A stretch of 47,540 nucleotides of DNA from JASFUX01 sp050050115 (GTDB taxonomy: Bacteria > Pseudomonadota > Alphaproteobacteria > Caulobacterales > Maricaulaceae): assembly GCA_050050115.1 (NCBI GenBank), contig JASFUX010000001.1, positions 1 to 47,540 on the forward strand, read 5' to 3'. Made by a program: the position numbers and the translations under genes. The notes below the pieces were generated by a model. It was not told the DNA's origin and did no database searches. It saw nothing but the letters and a program-made list of their open reading frames with translations. Below, one piece after another: positions 9,395 through 16,859 of this stretch; position 1 is the first letter of the stretch; every line of letters begins with the position of its first letter.

Positions 9395-10333
9395 TTAGCG
9401 CGTCCACGCGTGATGCGCCGGGCCGCGGCGCAACGGCTGGCGCTCGGCGACGACCTGCGGGGCGGCGGCGGCCGTCGCCGTCTCCTCGCGTCGGCGCAGC
9501 TCCTCGAGCACGGCGCGGTCGAAGTCTGCATTGTCCTCGAAGTCGTTGTGCGCCTTGATGAAGTCGGTCAGATCCGCGCGCGCGTTGGCCGCCTCGAAGC
9601 TCTCTCCGCCAATGAGCCCGCGGCGGTAGAGATATTCGTCCGAGGTCCCCGTAAGGACGAAGGCCGGATCCCAGGCAAAGTCGACCGCCTTGGCGAGTTC
9701 GTTCGTACAGTTCGAGAACAGCGTATTGTAGAACCGCGGCGCGGCGGCGAGCGCTGCGGTCCGATCGAGCATGCGCGCCAGGAGAGCCCCGCGTTGCGCC
9801 GGATCGAGCTGCAGCGGATAGACGAAAACCTCATGGTCGAGATAGACCGCGCGCCGGGTTAGCAGGTCGCGCGCCGCGCCCCAGACGTAAGACAGCTCGT
9901 ACGCATTGAAGACGCCGCGGATCGCCGAATAGGTCTCGTGCGCTTCCCGCCGCGCCTCGATCGTGAGGCCCAGGAGACGGTCGTCTTCGAACTCGAATAA
10001 GATGAACGTGTGCGCGACGATCTGGCTGCCCGGCTGCGGCTCGATCACGAACCACGCCCTGCGCAGATCCGCCGGATCGAAGCTGTAGGCGTGACTGTCC
10101 CGTACGGTGGGGCCGGACGCGTCGTAGCGCCAGTCCGTCACGGCGCTGAGCGTCACGGCGTCGTCGGTGCGCTCAACTTCCGTCGTATTGGCGAGATAAG
10201 GCAGCCAGTCGCGGTCCTGGCGCGGCGTGAGCGAGCAGCCGCTGGCGCTCAAAACGACGATGACCAGACCCAGACCGACAGCCGCCGCGATCTGGCGTCG
10301 CATCGTGCCGCCCATGCGCAATTTGAAGGCCAT
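9395..10333 (-). CDS. DUF4105 domain-containing lipoprotein
   Basis: 312 aa from the chosen ATG (MAFKLRMGG), which has GGGGGCGGAA 5 nt upstream; the frame is open 22 codons further. A hydrophobic leader ends in LSASGC, a lipobox, so it is probably a lipoprotein. The body matches DUF4105: SAVTDWRYDASGPTVRDSHA, then WFVIEPQPGSQIVAHTFILF, ETYSAIRGVFNAYELSYVWG and FYNTLFSNCTNELAKAVD, with a conserved Asn-Cys-Thr reminiscent of papain-like NlpC-type sites. The enzymatic role of the family is unproven. It follows rpmF by 87 nt. The C-terminus is low-complexity (Ala/Arg-rich). Confidence 0.85.
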   Translation of the reverse strand: MAFKLRMGGTMRRQIAAAVGLGLVIVVLSASGCSLTPRQDRDWLPYLANTTEVERTDDAVTLSAVTDWRYDASGPTVRDSHAYSFDPADLRRAWFVIEPQPGSQIVAHTFILFEFEDDRLLGLTIEARREAHETYSAIRGVFNAYELSYVWGAARDLLTRRAVYLDHEVFVYPLQLDPAQRGALLARMLDRTAALAAAPRFYNTLFSNCTNELAKAVDFAWDPAFVLTGTSDEYLYRRGLIGGESFEAANARADLTDFIKAHNDFEDNADFDRAVLEELRRREETATAAAAPQVVAERQPLRRGPAHHAWTR

Positions 10334-10420
10334 GACGTTCCGCCCCCGCCGGTCTCGCGAGCCGGCCGAGAGCTTATCCAGGAAGCCGGTCAGCGCCAAC
10401 CAAGGGCGCGCGTGCGGAAG

Positions 10421-10600
10421 CTAGTCTTCCTTCGGCTCGAGGATCTGCCGGCCGCGATACGTGCCGGTCTTGAGGTTCACGTGGTGCGGGCGATGCAGCT
10501 CGCCGTCCTGATCCTCGACGTAAGCCGGACGCGTCAGAGCGTCGTGGGCGCGCCGGTTGCCGCGCTTGGAGCGGGTGACTTTTCTCTTGGGGACCGCCAT
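10421..10600 (-). CDS. rpmF: 50S ribosomal protein L32
   Basis: 59 aa. MAVPKRKVTRSKRGNRRAHD is the standard L32 start, followed by HRPHHVNLKTGTYRGRQIL. No zinc-binding Cys pairs, so this is the Cys-minus form, common in alphaproteobacteria. I used the ATG 7 codons inside the open frame because conservation starts there; GGAGAGACC precedes it. It stands alone, without the plsX-fabH neighbours seen in many bacteria. Confidence 0.97.
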   Translation of the reverse strand: MAVPKRKVTRSKRGNRRAHDALTRPAYVEDQDGELHRPHHVNLKTGTYRGRQILEPKED

Positions 10601-10651
10601 GGGTCTCTCCAGGTGCTGCAAAGGGCCGGGCGCCGGCGGCGCGAGGGCGCG

Positions 10652-10680
10652 TGCTTACGCCAAAGCGGACCGATGCTCAA
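10652..10680 (-). promoter_or_regulatory. Possible rpmF promoter in the 10601-10912 intergenic stretch
   Basis: Minus strand TTGAGC (10680-10675), 17 nt, then TAAGCA (10657-10652), giving a leader of about 45 nt before rpmF. The -10 is weak. The remaining sequence of this 312-nt gene-free stretch (10601-10912) shows no coding pattern, RNA gene or strong hairpin that I could recognise. Confidence 0.3.
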
Positions 10681-10912
10681 GTCCCCCATGAGCTTGGCCG
10701 AAGACGCCGATTTCGGCTCTGCCTTCGCCAAATCAAGGCGTCGCCGCTGGGAACGCCTCTGGGGTCCGGTCGGGGGATGTGCTAATGTCCGTTCCGGCGA
10801 TCGGTCCGCCGCGCCCGCGCGTCACCACGTTTCGGGGTGAATGCTGTCAGGAACGCGAACGGAGCCTCGCGGACCGACCGCCTGGGACCTTCCCTATCGC
10901 CAATCCCGATCG

Positions 10913-11278
10913 CTAGAATTCATCCGAAGGCCGGGACGGCGCAGCCTGGCCCGTCATTACTGCGACCAGCGCCTCGGCGCGCTCGAGGTTGCTCCGGCGC
11001 GTATCCCCGCCGACCAGGAACAGATCGATGATCTGCCAGATCCAGCCGAGGTAGGTCAGCGTGATGATGGTGATCGCCAGCTTGCCGAGCCCGCGGCCCC
11101 AGTGGCCGAGCCGGAACCGGTCGACGCCCAGCGAGCCGAGAAAATAACCCAGACCGTAGGTGACCACCGCGCTGCGCTCGTGCGAGGAGGTGAACGCCGT
11201 GTCGAAGCGCCGCCGGTCGGCCTCCTCCAGCCGTCCGCGGATCGCGGCCAGAGCGCGATAGTACTCCGCCTCGTTCAC
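10913..11278 (-). CDS. TM2 domain membrane protein (second of a pair)
   Basis: 121 aa with a GTG start that overlaps the stop of the upstream gene (GTGA), so translation is coupled. Residues 1-40 are a charged helical segment (EAEYYRALAAIRGRLEEADRR). The TM2 module follows: a hydrophobic helix with GYFLGSLGVDRFRLGHWG, then a second helix TYLGWIWQIIDLFLVGGDTR. The D-R-F and I-D-L-F-L positions are the family signature. TM2 proteins are small inner-membrane proteins whose role is poorly known. The open frame extends far upstream without family similarity, so the GTG is preferred. Confidence 0.85.
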   Translation of the reverse strand: MNEAEYYRALAAIRGRLEEADRRRFDTAFTSSHERSAVVTYGLGYFLGSLGVDRFRLGHWGRGLGKLAITIITLTYLGWIWQIIDLFLVGGDTRRSNLERAEALVAVMTGQAAPSRPSDEF

Positions 11279-11610
11279 AGCAGCCCTCCCACAGGACCCC
11301 CGACCAGCGTCGCGTGGGCCGAGCGCACGATGCCGGCGTTGATCCGGCGCGCCGAACCCGAGACCAGGAACAGATCGACGATCCACCAGATCCCAAGCCC
11401 GCCGAGCGTGATCAGCTTCAAGATCCCCGCCAGCACCTGACCAAGCAGGAAGCGGTCGAGCCCCAGCCAGCCGAGCCAGCATGAGGCTCCGAAGATGATC
11501 GTCGGGTTTTTGATCCGGGTGAGCACCATCGCCTCGAACTCGCTGCGGCGGTCAGCCGGCAACGAGTCGAGGGCGTGGAAGAAGACGTGGTAGAACTCAG
11601 TGCGGTCCAT
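11275..11610 (-). CDS. TM2 domain membrane protein (first of a pair)
   Basis: 111 aa. An N-terminal helical segment (FYHVFFHALDSLPADRRSEFEAMVL) precedes the TM2 module: IIFGASCWLGWLGLDRFLLGQ, a short loop, then GGLGIWWIVDLFLVSGSARRI. GAGGGAGGGG lies just before the ATG. It shares architecture with the next gene, indicating an old duplication with strong divergence. The two probably form one operon and may form a heteromeric membrane complex (inference). Confidence 0.88.
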   Translation of the reverse strand: MDRTEFYHVFFHALDSLPADRRSEFEAMVLTRIKNPTIIFGASCWLGWLGLDRFLLGQVLAGILKLITLGGLGIWWIVDLFLVSGSARRINAGIVRSAHATLVGGPVGGLL

Positions 11611-11713
11611 GCGTCCCCTCCCTCACGCGGACGGCGCACAGTCTAGAGCTGCTCGGACATCGAGCAATCGAGAATCCGCCGACCGACGGTCACGCTTAAC
11701 GGAGCCGCCGCAT

Positions 11714-12367
11714 TCAGCCGCCGCTGCGGGAGATCTGACCGCCCATCGAGGAGCTGAAATCAGCGTCTTCTGCGTCGCCGTGAACGTCGACCAACCCGCC
11801 CATCGAAGCGGACGCGACCACCCGCTCGCTGGCGCGGACGGCCGCCATGCCGCCCATCGAAGCCTCCGCCGTCGCCGCCCTGCAATCGAGCGCCGAGGCG
11901 TCGAGCATGCCGCCGCGCGCCGCTTGCGCGCTGACCGCGCCGCACAGACCCGCCGCCTCGAGCATCGCGCCATTGACCGCCGCGAGCGCGATTTCCGAGT
12001 CCGCCGGCACGTCCGCGATCCGCACGGCCGCGCCGTTGGCGGCTTCGACCGCGTCAAGCCGCTCGAGGCTCACCCGCACCGTGACGTCGCTGACGTTGGT
12101 ATGTCCGAAGAACAGCGGTCGCCGTTCGGGCCGGATGCGCAGCGTATCGCCGTTCACCTCGATATCGACGTTGCCGAGCTGGCTCTCCCGCCCGTCGATC
12201 ACCACGCCGGCCGGCCCGCCGACGACGATCTCGACATTGACGCCGTTGGCCGCATCCACGGCGGAGAAATCGCCGGTCTCGACAGTCCGCTCCGCACTGA
12301 GCGCCGGCCCGGCGAGACATGCCGCGCCGAGTGCGGCGGCGGGAATGCGTGCGAATTGCGTCTTCAT
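11714..12367 (-). CDS. GIN (DUF2807)-type secreted auto-transporter-adhesin head-like protein
   Basis: 217 aa. A signal peptide (MKTQFARIPAAALGAACLAG, cleavage after ALSA) is followed by alternating-strand repeats of the GIN/DUF2807 type: TGDFSAVDAANGVNVEIVVG, GNVDIEVNGDTLRIRPE, LDAVEAANGAAVRI, and repeated SMGG turns near the C-terminus. This predicts a right-handed beta-helix in the periplasm or on the surface. The role of the family is unknown. GGGAGGTTCTC before ATG 12367 decides the start over an upstream in-frame ATG. Confidence 0.85.
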   Translation of the reverse strand: MKTQFARIPAAALGAACLAGPALSAERTVETGDFSAVDAANGVNVEIVVGGPAGVVIDGRESQLGNVDIEVNGDTLRIRPERRPLFFGHTNVSDVTVRVSLERLDAVEAANGAAVRIADVPADSEIALAAVNGAMLEAAGLCGAVSAQAARGGMLDASALDCRAATAEASMGGMAAVRASERVVASASMGGLVDVHGDAEDADFSSSMGGQISRSGG

Positions 12368-12406
12368 GAGAACCTCCCAATCCGGCGGGGACGCCGGTTG
12401 GAATTT

Positions 12407-12434
12407 ATTGAATATCAATATGAACAAATGTCAA
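12407..12434 (-). promoter_or_regulatory. Promoter of the GIN-domain gene
   Basis: Minus strand TTGACA (12434-12429), a 16-nt spacer, then TTCAAT (12412-12407), with a 5' leader of about 33 nt. The -35 is a perfect match in an AT-rich island. CATATTGA occurs twice, 16 nt apart, across the spacer and -35, and could be a regulator site on one face of the helix. Confidence 0.6.
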
Positions 12435-12569
12435 TATGCGAGGTTATCCAGGCATCATCCAATCCAGCCGCAGCCTTCGCGTGCATACGCTTGCCGATAG
12501 CTCTCACGTCGATTCCACAAGACTTGTCGCTCCCCTGGGAAACAGGGACTCGTCCATCGTAGAGTTCCT

Positions 12570-13271
12570 ATGCCGATTGCGTTCGTCATGACCTTAGTTC
12601 CAGGGCCGCTTCGAGAGGATAAGTTGAGGTTCAATCGCTCTAATCGTTCCGTTCACAAGCGATTGAGGCGGCGGCTCACTCAGCTCCTGCCGGGCGCAGT
12701 GTCAGTAATCAGTATTCTAATCAGTGCTTGCAGCCCGGCTGACGCGCCGCAGGACGCCGATCCGTACGACATGGCCTCGTTGCACGAACATGGTGTCGAG
12801 CTGACGGCGGAAGAACTCCAAGCCGTCTCGTTCGCTCCGCGGCTCGCCGGCATGCGGATCAGGGCGTCCGAATGGGACGGCGTCTGCCCCGCGGACGACC
12901 CTGATTGGGCGAGCAGAGCAGACAGACGTCGACAAGGACTCGCCTTGCACGACGCTGGCGCGCTTGGGAACCTCGAAGCGCTTTGGTGTGTCGCGCGCTG
13001 GAATGAAGGAGAGGATTCATCGGTGCTTCGCGAGGAAGCATACGGCGCCTTGCTGACGGCGCGCGCTTGGGGCGCCGAAGTCGAAAGTGAGCGCCTGGAG
13101 CGGCTGGAAGCCGCGCTAAGCGTGGAGGCCGTGCAGCGAACGCAGGAAGACACGGCTTTCCAGCAGGAGAATATCGCCGTCACGCTCGCCTATGAGCGGA
13201 AATACGGACCGATACCGCCTGAACTCGCACGAGAGCCGTCCGTTGAAGCTCCTGCCGCAAGCGCTCCCTAG
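12570..13271 (+). CDS. Putative lipoprotein, hypothetical
   Basis: Up to 233 aa; no family recognised. A basic n-region (VHKRLRRRLTQ), hydrophobic core and LISAC lipobox suggest a lipoprotein with an Ala/Asp-rich mature N-terminus. The mature part is acidic and helical, with ARWNEGEDSSVLREEAYGALL resembling a single Sel1/TPR-like helix pair. The TTG at 12624, with GAGAGGAT 3 nt before it, gives a more normal signal peptide than ATG 12570, so the start is uncertain. It is the only plus-strand gene between pdhB and ppiD, and its 5' third is less GC-rich than its surroundings, which may indicate transfer. Confidence 0.6.
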   Translation: MPIAFVMTLVPGPLREDKLRFNRSNRSVHKRLRRRLTQLLPGAVSVISILISACSPADAPQDADPYDMASLHEHGVELTAEELQAVSFAPRLAGMRIRASEWDGVCPADDPDWASRADRRRQGLALHDAGALGNLEALWCVARWNEGEDSSVLREEAYGALLTARAWGAEVESERLERLEAALSVEAVQRTQEDTAFQQENIAVTLAYERKYGPIPPELAREPSVEAPAASAP

Positions 13272-13285
13272 GGGCGCGTCTCCCC

Positions 13286-14914
13286 CTAAACCAGCCTGCT
13301 CTGCTCGATCGCCGCGCCGATGAAGCTGACGAACAGCGGGTGCGGCTCGAAGGGGCGCGACTTGAGTTCGGGGTGGAACTGCACGCCGATGAACCAGGGG
13401 TGCTCTTCAAGCTCGACGATCTCGGGCAGCACGCCGTCCGGCGACATGCCCGAAAACTTCATCCCGTGCGCGGCGAGGCGCTCGCGATAGGAGGCGTCGA
13501 CCTCGTAGCGATGGCGGTGCCGCTCCTCGATGTGGGTCGCGCCGTAGATGTCGGCCACGCGGCTGCCTTGGGCGAGCACGGCCGGATAGGCGCCCAGGCG
13601 CAAGGTGCCGCCCATGTCCCCGCCCTCGTAGCGCTCGACCACCTCGTTGTCCTTGACCCACTCGGTCATCAGCCCGACCAGCGGCGCGCCGCAGGCGCCG
13701 AACTCGCTCGAGCCGGCCTCGGCGATCCCGGCGAGGTTTCGCGCCGCTTCGATGACGGCCATCTGCATGCCGAAGCAGATTCCGAAATAAGGAACCTTCC
13801 GTTCACGCGCGAAGCGCGCCGCCTCGATCTTGCCTTCCGAGCCGCGCTCGCCGAAGCCGCCGGGCACGAGAATGCCGTGCACGTTCTCGAGCCGCGCGGC
13901 CGGATCTTCGCTTTCGAAGATCTCCGATGGTATCCACTCAATGTTGGTCTTCACCTTATTGGCGATGCCGCCGTGAACGAGCGCTTCGGTCAGCGACTTG
14001 TAGGCGTCGAGCAGCCCCGTGTACTTGCCGACGACGGCGATCGTCACCTCGCCCTCGGGCGCGCGCAGCCGTCCGGCCACGTCGTTCCAGCGCTCGAGGT
14101 TCGGCTCGGGCGCGTCCGACATGCGGAAGTGGGTGAGCACCTCCCGGTCGAGCCCCTTGGCGTGATAGGCGAGCGGCACGGTGTAGATATGATCGGCGTC
14201 GCGCGCCTCGATCACCGCCTCTTCGCGGACGTTGCAGAACAGCGCCATCTTGCGGCGCTCGTCCTTGGGGATCTCCATCTCGCAGCGGCAAAGAAGGATG
14301 TCGGGCTGAATGCCGATCGAACGCAGCTCGGCGACCGAGTGCTGGGTCGGCTTGGTCTTCATCTCGCCGGCCGCCTTGATGAACGGCAGCAGCGTAACGT
14401 GCATGAACAGCGCGTTGTCGCGGCCAAGCTGCTGGCCAAGCTGACGGATCGCTTCGAAGAACGGCAGGCCCTCGATGTCGCCCACGGTGCCGCCGATCTC
14501 GCAGAGCACGAAGTCGGCCCCGCCCGCATCGGAGAGGACAAACTCTTTGATCGCGTCGGTGACGTGCGGGATCACCTGGACGGTCGCGCCCAGATAGTCC
14601 CCTCGCCGCTCCTTGGCGATGATCTCCTGATAGATGCGCCCGGTGGTGATGTTGTCGGCCTGGCTGGCCGAGACGCCGGTGAAGCGCTCGTAGTGCCCCA
14701 GGTCGAGGTCGGTCTCAGCTCCGTCGTCGGTGACGAACACCTCGCCGTGCTGATAGGGCGACATCGTTCCTGGATCGACATTCAGATACGGGTCGAGCTT
14801 GCGCAGGCGGACTGAATAGCCGCGCGCCTGCAGAAGCGCGCCGAGAGCGGCTGACGCGAGGCCTTTTCCGAGGGAGGACACCACGCCGCCGGTGATGAAA
14901 ATGTACCGGGCCAT
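13286..14914 (-). CDS. pyrG: CTP synthase
   Basis: 542 aa, standard length. It aminates UTP to CTP using glutamine and ATP. The N-terminal synthetase domain starts YIFITGGVVSSLGKGLASAA and includes KLDPYLNVDPGTMSPYQHGE. The C-terminal class I glutamine amidotransferase domain has the nucleophile Cys380 in FGICFGMQMA and the His/Glu of VQFHPEL. It is convergent with the lipoprotein gene (14 nt apart) and downstream of secG, the normal alphaproteobacterial order. Confidence 0.98.
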   Translation of the reverse strand: MARYIFITGGVVSSLGKGLASAALGALLQARGYSVRLRKLDPYLNVDPGTMSPYQHGEVFVTDDGAETDLDLGHYERFTGVSASQADNITTGRIYQEIIAKERRGDYLGATVQVIPHVTDAIKEFVLSDAGGADFVLCEIGGTVGDIEGLPFFEAIRQLGQQLGRDNALFMHVTLLPFIKAAGEMKTKPTQHSVAELRSIGIQPDILLCRCEMEIPKDERRKMALFCNVREEAVIEARDADHIYTVPLAYHAKGLDREVLTHFRMSDAPEPNLERWNDVAGRLRAPEGEVTIAVVGKYTGLLDAYKSLTEALVHGGIANKVKTNIEWIPSEIFESEDPAARLENVHGILVPGGFGERGSEGKIEAARFARERKVPYFGICFGMQMAVIEAARNLAGIAEAGSSEFGACGAPLVGLMTEWVKDNEVVERYEGGDMGGTLRLGAYPAVLAQGSRVADIYGATHIEERHRHRYEVDASYRERLAAHGMKFSGMSPDGVLPEIVELEEHPWFIGVQFHPELKSRPFEPHPLFVSFIGAAIEQSRLV

Positions 14915-15012
14915 GGGCCGCCAGGATATCGAGTGATTCGTTTCGCTTGAAGCAGCTTATGCGCATGGCTGCGTTTTTCTTTCGAGCGCCCGCGTGAACG
15001 CGCCGAAGAGCT

Positions 15013-15438
15013 CTACTCGTCTATGGGCACGTCGAGCCCGCCCGCCTCTTCGGGGGCGTCGGCTTCGCTCTCGACCGGCGCGTCCGTTTCGGCTGGCGGG
15101 ATCGCGTCAAGCAGGGAGCCGAGGTCGTCGTCGATCGGCGGCGCGGCGGGCGTGCCGCGCTGAGGCGCAAGGATTTCCTCGACGTTGACGTCGTCAGCCA
15201 CCGTGCCCGCTCCCGGCTGTTCGCCCGAGAACACCGTCAAGGCGATCGAGGTCGCGAAGAAGGCGACGGCGAGGATCTGCGTCGACCGGGTCAGGATGTT
15301 GCCCGCCGAGCGACCGGACATCAGCCCGCCCGGCCCGCCGCCCATCCCGAGCGCCCCGCCCTCGGAGCGCTGCAGCAGAATGAGGGCGATCATGCCGATG
15401 GCGATGAACAGGTGGATGACGATGACGACGGTGTGCAT
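15013..15438 (-). CDS. secG: Preprotein translocase subunit SecG
   Basis: 141 aa. Two membrane helices (about 3-22 and 53-72) flank the conserved cytosolic loop LLQRSEGGALGMGGGPGGLM with the downstream SAGNILTRST. This is the accessory SecYEG subunit that speeds protein export. The C-terminal half (about 75-141) is an acidic Ala/Pro/Glu/Asp tail, longer than in the E. coli protein but common in alphaproteobacteria. pyrG follows after 98 nt. Confidence 0.95.
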   Translation of the reverse strand: MHTVVIVIHLFIAIGMIALILLQRSEGGALGMGGGPGGLMSGRSAGNILTRSTQILAVAFFATSIALTVFSGEQPGAGTVADDVNVEEILAPQRGTPAAPPIDDDLGSLLDAIPPAETDAPVESEADAPEEAGGLDVPIDE

Positions 15439-15544
15439 GAGGCTCCGCGAGGCAGGTTCGCGCCGGGTTGCTCTCTATATGGGCATGCGCGCGCGAGCGC
15501 CTATAGCGCGCATGACGCAGGCCCGTCCAGTGCGCCCGCCCCGT

Positions 15545-15772
15545 TCAAGGCAGGGCGGCCAGGAACGCCGCGATCGCCTCGGCCGCCTCAGGTTCGTCGA
15601 GCATCGGCGCATGTCCGACGCCAGGGACCTCTACGGCGCTTGCGTTCGGCGCGGCGCGGCGCATCCGCTCCAAGGTCGAGGACTCAAGGATGTCGGAGGT
15701 TCCGCCCCGCACGATCAGCGTCGGCCGATGGCGCGCGAGCCGCGGATGATCGAGTTCGCCGGGGGTGCGATT
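15545..15772 (-). pseudogene. Remnant of an alpha/beta-hydrolase gene (C-terminal part only)
   Basis: A frame of about 75 codons without an ATG, bounded upstream by TAA (15773-15775), encodes the C-terminal end of an alpha/beta hydrolase. It has TLIVRGGTSDILE, carrying the acid residue of the catalytic triad, then VEVPGVGHAPMLDEPE with the catalytic His, and AIAAFLAALP before the TGA stop. The nucleophile elbow and roughly the first 180 residues are missing, and only 46 nt separate it from the response-regulator stop. A 5'-deleted gene is therefore the best reading. Family recognition is strong, and no start codon with a ribosome-binding site is evident. Confidence 0.75.
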
Positions 15773-15818
15773 TTACCGGGTCTGCGACTAGGCTGGCGCA
15801 GCGCTACGGCGCAGGTCC

Positions 15819-16766
15819 CTACCCGGCCTTGGCCATCGGCTCGCGGCGATAGCGGGCGCGGATCTTGTTCAGGACCGCGTCGACTTCCTTGCGCGTGCTC
15901 TCGCCCGCGTTCTCGCCTTCGAGCGCCGCATAGGCCGCCATCGGAAGATCGCACATCAAGGTCAGCTGGTCGTTGTCGGCGTGATCGTCCTCGCACACCC
16001 GCGCGACGATCTCGCACAGCGCCGTAGCGATCTCGAGCGGCTTGTCCAGATTGCGCCCGCGCAGCCGGCGGCGCAGTTCTTTGGACGACTCGTGCAGGTC
16101 GGCGAAGCTCATGTTGTCGGAGCCCGCTTGGTTGTCCAGACGCAGGCGCGCCGAGGTCGAGATCCGGATCGCCAGGCGCTTCAACCGCTCACGGTCGACC
16201 GAGTCGTTCGCCTCGGTGATCGCAGCTTCGAGCCGGCGCAGAGTCGCCGTGTCGCCTTCAACCACCGCCTTGAGCGTATTGGGCGCTTCGATCGTCTGCG
16301 CGTTCGACGGCCGCGTCGCGTCCGTGCGGCGATCGGGTCCGATATAGTCGCCGGTCACGACGAAGGGTTTGCGCTTGCGCACGTGGGCGTTAACCCGGTC
16401 GCGCAAAGCGCTTGGCGAGAACGGCCGCAGCAACAAGTCGTCCGAACCCGCGTCCATCAGCGCATGAATGTCCTTGGCCTGCCGCTCCCAGCTGGTCAGC
16501 AGGATCGTCGCAAACGGATTGATCCCGGTCTCTCCGCTGCGCAGACGGCGCACCACGCCGCAAACGTCTCCGCCTGCATCGCCCACTTCGAAGATCATGA
16601 GGTCGTAGCTGCGCTCGGACACTTTCCGCGTCAGCGCTTCGTACTCGCGCACCGGCTCGATGTCCTCGAAGCCGAGCTGCTTCAGGATCGAGCGCGTGGC
16701 GAGCAGGTTCGGCCCCACTGGGTCGAACAGCAGCACCGACGCGTTGCGGAAGTCCATGTCGGCCAC
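15819..16766 (-). CDS. Response-regulator-like protein with degenerate receiver domain
   Basis: 315 aa from GTG 16766 (GGGGA 6 nt upstream); ATG 16757 is the alternative. Residues about 5-130 form a receiver fold (SVLLFDPVGPNLLATRSIL, YDLMIFEVGDAGGDVC, ATILLTSWERQ, LLRPFSPSALRDRV). The position of the phosphoacceptor Asp appears to be Glu (LMIFEVGD) and the conserved Lys is Arg (RPF). A GPDRR linker follows, then a helical C-terminal region of unknown function with no HTH or GGDEF. Probably a phosphorylation-independent signalling adaptor (inference). It lies between tpiA and secG, an insertion into the usual order. Confidence 0.8.
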   Translation of the reverse strand: MADMDFRNASVLLFDPVGPNLLATRSILKQLGFEDIEPVREYEALTRKVSERSYDLMIFEVGDAGGDVCGVVRRLRSGETGINPFATILLTSWERQAKDIHALMDAGSDDLLLRPFSPSALRDRVNAHVRKRKPFVVTGDYIGPDRRTDATRPSNAQTIEAPNTLKAVVEGDTATLRRLEAAITEANDSVDRERLKRLAIRISTSARLRLDNQAGSDNMSFADLHESSKELRRRLRGRNLDKPLEIATALCEIVARVCEDDHADNDQLTLMCDLPMAAYAALEGENAGESTRKEVDAVLNKIRARYRREPMAKAG

Positions 16767-16859
16767 GCGGCGTCCCCGGATACATGAGCGAGGATTGGAC
16801 AATCGCTCGGGTTAGTCGCGGAGCTTCGCCGCTTGCCGCTCAATATGCCGTTAAGATGA

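Noticed and set aside
13340..14815. Long plus-strand open frame opposite pyrG
   Set aside because: Arg/His/Asp-rich composition with no family similarity; it mirrors the pyrG codons on the other strand, a usual effect of high-GC coding DNA.
15439..15544. tRNA gene near secG
   Set aside because: tRNA genes adjoin secG in some bacteria, but no cloverleaf with a T-arm GTTCRA and acceptor pairing could be drawn here.
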